Below, piece by piece: positions 6,533 to 12,136 of a DNA stretch of 20,050 nt. The notes below the pieces were generated by a model. That model saw only the letters and a list, made by a program, of their open reading frames with translations. It was not told where the DNA came from and did no database searches. This stretch comes from Nitrospira lenta. Lineage in GTDB: Bacteria > Nitrospirota > Nitrospiria > Nitrospirales > Nitrospiraceae. Position 1 is the stretch's first letter. Every line of letters starts with the position of its first letter. The position numbers and the translations under genes were made by a program. The DNA lies in assembly GCA_945906715.1 (NCBI GenBank), contig CAMDRK010000011.1:1-20050 (forward strand), read 5' to 3'.

Positions 6533-6566
6533 GGGAGAATACCCAAAATGGGAGAAGACCCAAAAT
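6533..6566. repeat. Two tandem 17-base repeats upstream of a promoter
   Basis: GGGAGAATACCCAAAAT at 6533-6549 is followed immediately by GGGAGAAGACCCAAAAT at 6550-6566, 16 of 17 bases identical. The second copy ends 17 bases before the -35-like TAAA at 6584. Spacing and position would suit a tandem activator or repressor site, but no regulator is identified. Confidence 0.8.
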
Positions 6567-6583
6567 ATAATCACGAAGCAGGC

Positions 6584-6611
6584 TAAAGTTGCGACGAAGA
6601 AGTTCCGATAA
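6584..6611 (+). promoter_or_regulatory. FliA (sigma-28)-like promoter before the STAS-CheZ-like-CheY-CheA run
   Basis: TAAAGTTG at 6584-6591 and TCCGATAA at 6604-6611. Seven of eight bases match the known FliA consensus in each half (TAAAGTTT and GCCGATAA). The gap is 16 bases after TAAA instead of 15. A perfect TATAAT at 6566-6571 lies just upstream but has no good -35 partner. The next gene starts at 6737. Confidence 0.58.
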
Positions 6612-6660
6612 CGGGCTAGGCAGGGAATGACGGAGCGACTAGGTAGATAGGCTGAAGGTA

Positions 6661-6700
6661 TTCAGGCTGAAGTATTCGGAGCTCCAGCCTTCAGCCTGAA
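6661..6700. repeat. 12-bp perfect hairpin in the STAS gene leader
   Basis: TTCAGGCTGAAG at 6661-6672 and its exact complement CTTCAGCCTGAA at 6689-6700, with a 16-base loop that itself holds the palindrome GGAGCTCC. Further related units (GGCTGAAG before, CACCTGAG after) make it part of the same kind of 7-base repeat as in the other spacers. It lies between the putative promoter and the STAS start, so it would be in the mRNA leader. Confidence 0.85.
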
Positions 6701-6736
6701 CACCTGAGCCGTGTAACGCAAGGAACGTGTAAAAAG

Positions 6737-7000
6737 ATGGACGCAAATTCTAGACAGTATGACCCCTCTGGTGAATTGACGATCTTCGAAGCCGCCTCAT
6801 TCAAAGAATCGCTGATCCAATTGATTGCGAACGACGGGCTCGTCTGCATGGATCTGGGGAAGGTCACACGTGTAGATACGTCGGCAATCCAGCTGATGTG
6901 GGCCGCTCGGAAACTGGGCCGAATTTTGGTCACAGGTATCCCGCAAGAGCTGCAAACGAAGCTGACTCAGCTCGGGTTCTCCGAACCGCTCAGCGAGTAG
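6737..7000 (+). CDS. Single-domain STAS protein (anti-sigma-factor-antagonist fold)
   Basis: An 87-residue STAS domain. GELTIFEAASFKESLIQLI forms the first strand-helix unit, LVCMDLGKVTRVDTSAIQLMWAARKLG (about 35-61) carries the signature, and ILVTGIPQELQTKLTQLGF the last. D47-T48-S49-A50 sits where SpoIIAA-type proteins have D-S-S-G, with S49 in the place of the phosphorylated Ser. The domain is therefore potentially switchable by a kinase, although the usual Gly is Ala. Stand-alone STAS proteins are known next to cheY/cheA in many chemotaxis clusters, where their role is poorly defined. The ATG is preceded by AAGGAA at a slightly long distance. It opens the run STAS-CheZ-like-CheY-CheA. Confidence 0.82.
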   Translation: MDANSRQYDPSGELTIFEAASFKESLIQLIANDGLVCMDLGKVTRVDTSAIQLMWAARKLGRILVTGIPQELQTKLTQLGFSEPLSE

Positions 7001-7041
7001 AAGTGTGCGAAACGGGTGAAGAAGTTCTGAGTCACTGGGAA

Positions 7042-7149
7042 GTGCTGAGTGCTGAGTTGGAAGGCAAGAGGGAGAGAAGCTGTGGTCCTGAGTCGGGAGG
7101 TTTGAGTTGTCCGAAACTAACGCACAACTCAGCACTCAGCACTCAGCAC
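7042..7149. repeat. 18-bp inverted heptamer arms flanking the start of the CheZ-like gene
   Basis: GTGCTGAGTGCTGAGTTG at 7042-7059 and its exact complement CAACTCAGCACTCAGCAC at 7125-7142, followed by one more CTCAGCA-type unit up to 7149. The ribosome site (7095-7100) and TTG start (7107) of the next gene lie in the loop, and the right arm is translated as its residues about 7-14. Confidence 0.88.
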
Positions 7150-7679
7150 AAGGCTCTGGACTGCCTGAGACAGCCGACAGAGCGGCGAGCGAACTCGACA
7201 GCCTGAAAGCACATCAGCATGCATGGGAAGCATTTGCTGCCAGCGTTGTCCACTTAATTCCGGTCTTGAAAAAACAAATGGAATCTGTGACCCAACAGAC
7301 GGAGCGGGCGGTGATGGAGTTGATGGTAAACATCAGAGCGATGACGATGACGGCCACGACTACGAGACCCACGGACACATCCACAAGTTTGTCTAAGGTC
7401 GTGATGGCGATGCAATTTCAGGATATTACTCGGCAAAAGTTGGAGCATGTAACCCAGGCGTTGGATCAATGGCAGAAGCATCTTCAGGCCCTGTTGAAGG
7501 GGCCGCAGGACGTAAGCGCCAAGCAGGAAATCGCGATGCTGGAACGGCTTGAAGAGAGCTATACCATGGAAGAGGAACGCCGCCTTCATGCGGCCGCCAT
7601 GGCGCCAGATTATCAAGAACCTGTGCCGATCGAAACGGAAGAGACAGAAGCGGAGTCGGATTCAGTCACGCTGTTTTGA
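7107..7679 (+). CDS. CheZ-like protein with QDxxxQ phosphatase motif and acidic C-terminal peptide
   Basis: A 190-residue helical protein. After a repeat-derived N-terminus (about 1-20) comes a long helix, VHLIPVLKKQMESVTQQTERAV, then a Thr-rich turn, then VVMAMQFQDITRQKLEHV, where D106 and Q110 occupy the positions of the catalytic Asp and Gln of CheZ (FQDLTGQV). A charged C-terminal stretch ends in ESDSVTLF, an acidic linker with a terminal hydrophobic-Phe peptide like the CheY-binding tail of CheZ. cheY copy two follows after 122 bases, so dephosphorylation of that CheY is the natural reading. The start is TTG, chosen because GGGAGG lies six bases before it and no ATG occurs in frame for a long way. 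Overall similarity to true CheZ is low, so this is a motif-based call. Confidence 0.62.
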   Translation: MSETNAQLSTQHSAQGSGLPETADRAASELDSLKAHQHAWEAFAASVVHLIPVLKKQMESVTQQTERAVMELMVNIRAMTMTATTTRPTDTSTSLSKVVMAMQFQDITRQKLEHVTQALDQWQKHLQALLKGPQDVSAKQEIAMLERLEESYTMEEERRLHAAAMAPDYQEPVPIETEETEAESDSVTLF

Positions 7680-7689
7680 AGCATGAAGC

Positions 7690-7772
7690 GTCAGGGGAAA
7701 TGGTGCATGGTCAATGGGGAATGTTCAGATGTCATCGGATCGACTCCGTCCATTGACCATTTACCATTCAAC
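7690..7772. repeat. Heptamer array with inverted arms, AATGGTC type
   Basis: AATGGTG, CATGGTC, AATGGGG, AATGTTC from 7699 are answered by CATTGAC, CATTTAC, CATTCAA from 7751. The arms 7699-7717 and 7750-7768 pair at 17 of 19 positions. It fills the gap between the CheZ-like gene and cheY copy two. Confidence 0.87.
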
Positions 7773-7801
7773 AGTATGCCGCTTAGACTTGGAGGGGACA
7801 G

Positions 7802-8173
7802 ATGAGTAAGACAGCCCTGGTCGTGGATGATTCGCCGACCATGAGACAGATGGTGACGTTGACCCTCACCAATGCCGGCTTCACGGTTGTGGAAGCGGAA
7901 CACGGGAAAGATGCCGTCGCGAAGGTTGCAGGTGGGCCAAAGATGGACATCGTCGTCACCGACCTCAACATGCCGGAAATGGACGGCATCAGCCTGATCA
8001 AGGAACTTCGCAAGATGGCCGCGTTCAAGTTTACGCCGATTCTGATGCTCACCACCGAATCGGCGGCTGAGAAGAAACAAGCTGGCAAAGAGGCCGGCGC
8101 AACCGGATGGATCGTCAAGCCCTTCAATCCGGAAGTGATGCTGAAGATCATCGCCAAGGTATTGCCGGCATGA
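7802..8173 (+). CDS. CheY-like single-domain response regulator (second copy)
   Basis: A stand-alone receiver of 123 residues: ALVVDDSPTMRQMV with D9/D10, the phospho-acceptor D54 in TDLNMPEMDG, T84 in LMLTTES and K106 in WIVKPFNPE. It has Trp (W103) where motor-type CheY usually has the switch Tyr. It is of the PilH/CheY type often found directly upstream of cheA and could be either a motor regulator or a phosphate sink. AGGGG lies just before the ATG. It sits between a CheZ-like phosphatase gene and cheA. It differs from the CheY at 2803 along its whole length, so it is not a recent duplicate. cheY is a fair name by position, but because of the W103 change no symbol is given. Confidence 0.88.
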   Translation: MSKTALVVDDSPTMRQMVTLTLTNAGFTVVEAEHGKDAVAKVAGGPKMDIVVTDLNMPEMDGISLIKELRKMAAFKFTPILMLTTESAAEKKQAGKEAGATGWIVKPFNPEVMLKIIAKVLPA

Positions 8174-8260
8174 GAGCGTAAAACGTTAGACGTGAAACGT
8201 GAAGCGTTAGAACCCTGAACGAAATACGATTCACGAACAACGATTCACGAATAACGAGGA
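8174..8260. repeat. Two consecutive heptamer arrays before cheA
   Basis: First CGTAAAA, CGTTAGA, CGTGAAA, CGTGAAG, CGTTAGA (8178-8212), then ACGATTC, ACGAACA, ACGATTC, ACGAATA, ACGAGG (8226-8259). TTCACG in the second is complementary to CGTGAA in the first, so the two could pair. The last unit runs into the ribosome site of cheA. Confidence 0.85.
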
Positions 8261-8265
8261 GAAGA

Positions 8266-10521
8266 ATGAGTAACGATTTTGCTCAATTTCAAGACGCATT
8301 TTTCGAAGAGGCCGGGGACCATTTGTCCGTCGTAGAGGATGGGCTGCTGGCGCTCGAACAGAATCCAGAGGACTTGGATCTATTGAATAAAATTTTCCGC
8401 TCGGCCCATTCCATCAAGGGCACGAGCGGCATGTTCGGGTTCAATGCCGTTGCGCAGTTCACCCATAAGATGGAGACCCTGCTCGACCTGCTTCGTAATG
8501 GCCAGAAAGTCGTCACCCCCGAGATTGCCGATCTTCTGCTCAAATCGACCGACTGTTTGAAAACGCTGATCGATGCAGCCAAGTCCGCCTCGCCGGTGGA
8601 CGACGAAACCGTCCAACGGCTGACGGTCGAACTGGCCTCGGCAAGCGATCTCACTGTCAAGGCTAAGGTTGAGGATGGCCCTTCAGGGGGGACTACGGGG
8701 ACAGGCACCGCCGCAGACGGGCGGAGCCAGTCCCCTGCCCCTTCCCCCTCACGGCATTTTTCGATCGCCTGGACCCCGCCGGAATGGATTTTCCAGCGTG
8801 GCCTCGACCCGCTGCAAATCTTCAAAGAGCTGGCCAACCTCGGGACATTATCACAGGTTGCTGTTGACACATCGAAACTGCCGGAATTGGTCGCGATGGA
8901 TCCGGAGAAATGCTATCTCGCCTGGACGATGAAATTGGAAACTGCCAAGGATCGGCAGGTGGTGGATGCGGTGTTTGAGTTTGTGCGCGAGGACAGCGTT
9001 CTCACCATCACCGAAGAGGTAAAGGGTAAGGAGTTAGGGCTAAGAGGTGAAGAGCGGCTCTCTTCACCAGAGCCTTCTGCCTCGCCTCACCCCTCACCCC
9101 TGACGCCTCACGCGTTATCCCTTACCCCTGACGGCATTGAAGGCGAGCCCAAGCCTCTCGGAGAGATTCTCGTCGAGACTGGGATTGTGTCGCGCGAAAC
9201 GCTCGACCATGCGCTTGCGCAACAAAAGCGGGTCGGTCAGATTCTCGTCGAGCAGCATGCCGTGACGCCGCAGCAGGTCGAGCAGGCGCTGCAGAAACAG
9301 CGGCAGCAGGAGTCCGCCTCCCAATCGAAGAAAACCGACACCGCCTCGATCCGCGTGGATACCGACAAGATCGACAAGCTCATCAACCTCGTCGGTGAAC
9401 TGGTCATCACTCAGTCGATGTTGAGCGATTTAGGCTCCCGGTTCGAAATGAGCCAGATCTCTGTGTTGCTCGAGCGGATGGCGCAGCTGGAACGCAACAC
9501 GCGCGAGATTCAAGAACGGGTTATGAGCATCCGCATGCTGCCGATCGGCACCGCCTTCAGCCGTTTCCCCAGGCTGGTCCGCGATCTTTCTGCCAAAGCC
9601 GGGAAAAAGATTCAACTGGTCCTCTCCGGTGAAGAGACCGAACTCGATAAGACCGTCATCGAGTCCATCGGCGATCCCTTGACGCACCTCGTTAGAAATT
9701 CGGCCGATCACGGACTGGAGCCGCCGGAAGAACGGCTCGATAACAATAAGCCGGAGCTGGGCACCATCCGGCTCAATGCCTTCCACGAAGGCGGCAACAT
9801 TTGCATCACCGTCGAAGACGACGGGCGGGGCCTGAACCGTGACAAGATTCTGGCAAAAGCCGTTAAACAGGGCTTGATCTCGGAAAACGACAAGTTGACC
9901 GACGATCAGATCTGGCCCTTGATCTTCAAACCCGGTTTCTCCACGGCGGAGAAAGTGACCGACGTGTCGGGACGCGGCGTCGGCATGGACGTCGTGAAGC
10001 GGAACATCGAAGCGCTGAGCGGCACCGTCAGCATCAAGACGGCGCTGGGCAAAGGCACGACCTTCACCCTCAAACTCCCGCTGACCTTGGCCATTATCGA
10101 AGGCATGACGGTTCGGGTCGGCAAAGAAACCTATATCGTGCCGTTGTTGTCGATCTTGGAATCCATCCAGCCGAAGGCAGGCGCGATAAAGACCGTCGTC
10201 GGCAAGGGCGAACTCATCAACGTGCGCAGCACCTACTTGCCCATGATGCGACTGTACGAAGTCTTCGCTTTGGAACCGGAATATACCGACCCCAACAAGT
10301 CGATTCTCTTGATTCTTGAAACGGAAGGGGAGCGGGTCGCCGTGATGGTGGATGAAATCATCGGCCAGCAACAGGTCGTGATCAAGAGCATGGAGCAGAA
10401 CTTCCGCAAGGTCGACGGCGTCGCCGGCGCCACGATTTTAAGCGATGGCACGGTCGGTTTTATTCTGGATGTCCGGGGTCTGATCGAAATTGCACGTAGA
10501 GGAGCGCCAGTGGCGGCGTGA
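8266..10521 (+). CDS. cheA: Chemotaxis histidine kinase CheA
   Basis: CheA autophosphorylates under receptor control and passes the phosphate to CheY. The 751 residues are complete: an HPt domain (1-105) with phosphorylatable H48 in RSAHSIKGTSG; a P2-like module (about 163-252); a tandem MshEN-like pair, LGEILVETGIVSRETLDHAL and VGQILVEQHAVTPQQVEQAL (295-348); a dimerisation helix pair (361-430); an ATPase with HLVRNSADHGLE (N-box, from 475), EDDGRGLN (518) and GRGVGMDVV (568); and a CheW-like domain (613-745). AACGAGGAG precedes the ATG. Two inter-domain linkers are made of repeats usually found between genes: a REP-like palindrome at residues 144-157 and heptamer units at about 251-288. Both stay in frame and give low-complexity Gly/Ser/Pro-rich peptide. 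Its gene follows cheY, and cheW lies three genes downstream. Confidence 0.95.
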   Translation: MSNDFAQFQDAFFEEAGDHLSVVEDGLLALEQNPEDLDLLNKIFRSAHSIKGTSGMFGFNAVAQFTHKMETLLDLLRNGQKVVTPEIADLLLKSTDCLKTLIDAAKSASPVDDETVQRLTVELASASDLTVKAKVEDGPSGGTTGTGTAADGRSQSPAPSPSRHFSIAWTPPEWIFQRGLDPLQIFKELANLGTLSQVAVDTSKLPELVAMDPEKCYLAWTMKLETAKDRQVVDAVFEFVREDSVLTITEEVKGKELGLRGEERLSSPEPSASPHPSPLTPHALSLTPDGIEGEPKPLGEILVETGIVSRETLDHALAQQKRVGQILVEQHAVTPQQVEQALQKQRQQESASQSKKTDTASIRVDTDKIDKLINLVGELVITQSMLSDLGSRFEMSQISVLLERMAQLERNTREIQERVMSIRMLPIGTAFSRFPRLVRDLSAKAGKKIQLVLSGEETELDKTVIESIGDPLTHLVRNSADHGLEPPEERLDNNKPELGTIRLNAFHEGGNICITVEDDGRGLNRDKILAKAVKQGLISENDKLTDDQIWPLIFKPGFSTAEKVTDVSGRGVGMDVVKRNIEALSGTVSIKTALGKGTTFTLKLPLTLAIIEGMTVRVGKETYIVPLLSILESIQPKAGAIKTVVGKGELINVRSTYLPMMRLYEVFALEPEYTDPNKSILLILETEGERVAVMVDEIIGQQQVVIKSMEQNFRKVDGVAGATILSDGTVGFILDVRGLIEIARRGAPVAA
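8697..8735 (-). repeat. REP-like palindrome (copy A) inside cheA
   Basis: On the minus strand this reads GGGGACTGGCTCCGCC, a short core, then GGCGGTGCCTGTCCCC. It is nearly the same sequence as copies at 12604-12640 and 16440-16476. It is translated in frame in the linker between the HPt and P2-like domains. Confidence 0.85.
9013..9130. repeat. Heptamer array with inverted arms inside cheA
   Basis: The left arm has the units GGTAAAG, GGTAAGG, AGTTAGG, GCTAAGA, GGTGAAG from about 9018. The right arm has CTTCACC and then GCCTTCT, GCCTCGC, CTCACCC, CTCACCC, CTGACGC, CTCACGC, GTTATCC, CTTACCC. GGTGAAGAG (9046-9054) and CTCTTCACC (9060-9068) form a tight hairpin. The structure equals that of the spacer arrays but lies in coding sequence between the P2-like and MshEN-like domains. 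Confidence 0.85.
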
Positions 10522-10796
10522 GGCGCGTCGCGTGCGACGCGGAGATGTTTAAGTTTTCAGCGGATGGCCGCCGCCGCGAATCTTCCCTGCGGCGCGTGTT
10601 TCTCTCCCCCCTACCGGCAGGCAATATTTGCCGTCTGGTTCGGCAAGCCATCTGCAACATCCTCGCTAAAGATAAATTCGTATCATCCGATAATATTGCT
10701 GCAGGACATAGTGAGGTTACTACTCAATAGTGAACGTGGTGACTGCGAGGCCGAAGCGCAGAGCCCGAAGTGAAGGATGAAAGGAACAGGCACTCT
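10522..10796. other. 275-base gap between cheA and ribBA
   Basis: Directly after the cheA stop is a GC-rich self-complementary stretch (GCGTCGC, GT, GCGACGC at 10525-10540), then CGCCGC/GCGGCG around 10573-10594, then TTGCCG-N7-CGGCAA at 10628-10646. None is followed by a T-run. A sigma-28-like promoter follows at 10667-10693. A 70-codon frame from GTG 10518, overlapping the cheA stop by four bases, has no recognisable domain and is not called. No FMN riboswitch pattern is seen before ribBA. Confidence 0.6.
10667..10693 (+). promoter_or_regulatory. FliA (sigma-28)-like promoter before ribBA
   Basis: TAAA at 10667-10670, exactly 15 bases, then TCCGATAA at 10686-10693. The known FliA consensus is TAAA-N15-GCCGATAA, so all four bases of the first half and seven of eight in the second agree, with perfect spacing. 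The region between is AT-rich in an otherwise GC-rich sequence. It lies 104 bases before the ribBA start and would read into ribBA-ribH-ferredoxin. Confidence 0.62.
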
Positions 10797-12005
10797 ATGG
10801 CTTCTCCATTTAACACCATCGAAGACGCAATTCTGGATATACAGCAGGGGAAGTTCATCATCCTCGTCGATGACGAAGATCGCGAGAACGAAGGCGATCT
10901 CGTCATGGCCGCCCAACATGTGACCCCGCAGGCCGTGAATTTCATGGCTCAACATGCCAGGGGCTTGATCTGTCTGGCTCTGACGCCCGAGCGTGTGGAA
11001 GAACTCCAGCTCCCACAGCAGGCGGCTGAGAACACCGCGACCTTCGGCACGGCCTTCACCGTGTCCATCGATGCGCGGAAAGACATTACCACCGGTATCT
11101 CTGCGGCGGACCGGGCGACGACGATTCATGTGGCGATCGATCCCAAATCTAAACCAGGTGACCTGGCGCGGCCCGGCCATATTTTTCCCTTGAAGGCCCA
11201 GCAAGGCGGGGTGTTGAAGCGCGCCGGGCAGACCGAGGGCTCCGTCGATCTGGCACGGTTGGCCGGGCTCACGCCCGCCGGCGTGATCTGCGAAATCATG
11301 AACGAAGATGGCACGATGGCGCGCGTGCCGGAGCTGACAAAGTTTGCCAAAGTACACCAGTTGACGATGGTCACGGTCAAGGCGCTCATCGAATACCGCA
11401 TGCAGCGCGAGACGTTTGTGCGGCGGATGGCCAGCGCACGGCTGCCGACGATGTTCGGCGAGTTCGAGGCGGTCGCGTTCGAAAACGAAATCGACGGCGT
11501 CACCCACATTGCGTTGGTGAAAGGGCACGTGGAGGGGGGCGATCCCACGCTGGTGCGGGTGCACTCGGGTTGTTTGACGGCTGACGTGTTGGGATCATTG
11601 CGGTGCGACTGTCGGGATCAGCTTCATGAAGCGATGGAGCTGATTCAAACAGAGGGGCGCGGGGTTCTGCTCTACCTGAATCAAGAAGGGCGCGGCATCG
11701 GCTTGCTCAACAAGATCCGGGCCTATGGGCTGCAAGATCAGGGGTGCGATACGGTCGAGGCGAATTTGAAGCTGGGGTTCAAGGCGGACCTACGCGATTA
11801 CGGAGTCGGGGCGCAGATTCTCGTCAATCTCGGGCTGCATCAGATCAAGCTCATCACCAACAATCCTCGCAAGATCGTCGGCATCGAAGGGTACGGATTG
11901 AAGGTGGTGGAGCGTGTGTCGATCGAGATTCAGCCTCGTGCGGCGAACGTAAGGTACTTGCGAACGAAGAAGCATAAGCTTGGACACCTGCTCCAAGCGG
12001 TGTGA
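10797..12005 (+). CDS. ribBA: Bifunctional riboflavin synthesis enzyme RibBA (DHBP synthase / GTP cyclohydrolase II)
   Basis: This cytoplasmic enzyme makes both precursors of riboflavin: 3,4-dihydroxy-2-butanone 4-phosphate from ribulose 5-phosphate (N-terminal half) and the pyrimidine intermediate from GTP (C-terminal half). From ATG 10797 it has 402 residues, the usual size. The RibB half shows VDDEDRENEGDL (25-35) and PAGVICEIMNEDGTMAR. The RibA half shows VRVHSGCLTADVLGSLRCDC, with the zinc cysteines C259, C270 and C272, then NQEGRGIGLLNKIRAYGLQD and ITNNPRKI. One oddity: the metal-binding His of the GHTEA motif in E. coli RibB is Q145 (AGQTEGSVDL). An in-frame GTG at 10770 adds nine residues without family support. 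It lies between cheA and ribH, far from its usual metabolic company. Confidence 0.95.
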   Translation: MASPFNTIEDAILDIQQGKFIILVDDEDRENEGDLVMAAQHVTPQAVNFMAQHARGLICLALTPERVEELQLPQQAAENTATFGTAFTVSIDARKDITTGISAADRATTIHVAIDPKSKPGDLARPGHIFPLKAQQGGVLKRAGQTEGSVDLARLAGLTPAGVICEIMNEDGTMARVPELTKFAKVHQLTMVTVKALIEYRMQRETFVRRMASARLPTMFGEFEAVAFENEIDGVTHIALVKGHVEGGDPTLVRVHSGCLTADVLGSLRCDCRDQLHEAMELIQTEGRGVLLYLNQEGRGIGLLNKIRAYGLQDQGCDTVEANLKLGFKADLRDYGVGAQILVNLGLHQIKLITNNPRKIVGIEGYGLKVVERVSIEIQPRAANVRYLRTKKHKLGHLLQAV

Positions 12006-12136
12006 GAAGGGCCGATCTCTTGCTCGCGCAACGCGCGGCCTGAGAAGGCCCTCGTTGGACGCGCGCAGTGAGCCCAATCCAATCGACCCTTTGTGTGTGG
12101 GCGAGTAGGAGAGAGAAAAGGAAGAGGAACAGGGGA

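Larger units (their letters stand above)
6396..6736. other. 341-base gap: repeat end, tandem 17-mers, promoter and hairpin, no gene
   Basis: From left to right the gap holds the right-hand palindrome of the GIY-YIG module (to 6457), an unremarkable stretch, two tandem 17-base copies at 6533-6566, a sigma-28-like promoter at 6584-6611, and a 12-bp perfect hairpin at 6661-6700. A plus-strand reading frame across 6228-6611 is the antisense of the GIY-YIG gene extended into the gap and has no protein-like features. Confidence 0.7.

Noticed and set aside
6566..6571. Perfect TATAAT as a sigma-70 promoter
   Set aside because: There is no acceptable -35 box at 16-18 bases upstream; kept only as a note beside the sigma-28-like site.
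6228..6611. Plus-strand frame of 127 codons opposite the GIY-YIG gene
   Set aside because: It is the antisense shadow of the GIY-YIG domain; the minus-strand product matches a known family while this one does not.
988..8260. CRISPR-like arrays
   Set aside because: Repeats are 7-base tandem units without spacers of constant length, and there are no cas genes.
10518..10730. 70-codon frame overlapping the cheA stop by four bases
   Set aside because: The overlap looks operon-like, but the peptide has no recognisable domain, no ribosome site of note, and runs through hairpins and a putative promoter.
10522..10796. FMN riboswitch before ribBA
   Set aside because: The conserved RFN sequence blocks could not be found in this leader.
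12006..12136. GC-rich spacer between ribBA and ribH with AGGGCC/GGCCCT and GCGCGC stretches as a terminator
   Set aside because: The pairing is short, there is no T-run, and ribH follows in the same direction; it may be a further repeat family, but only one copy is in the window.
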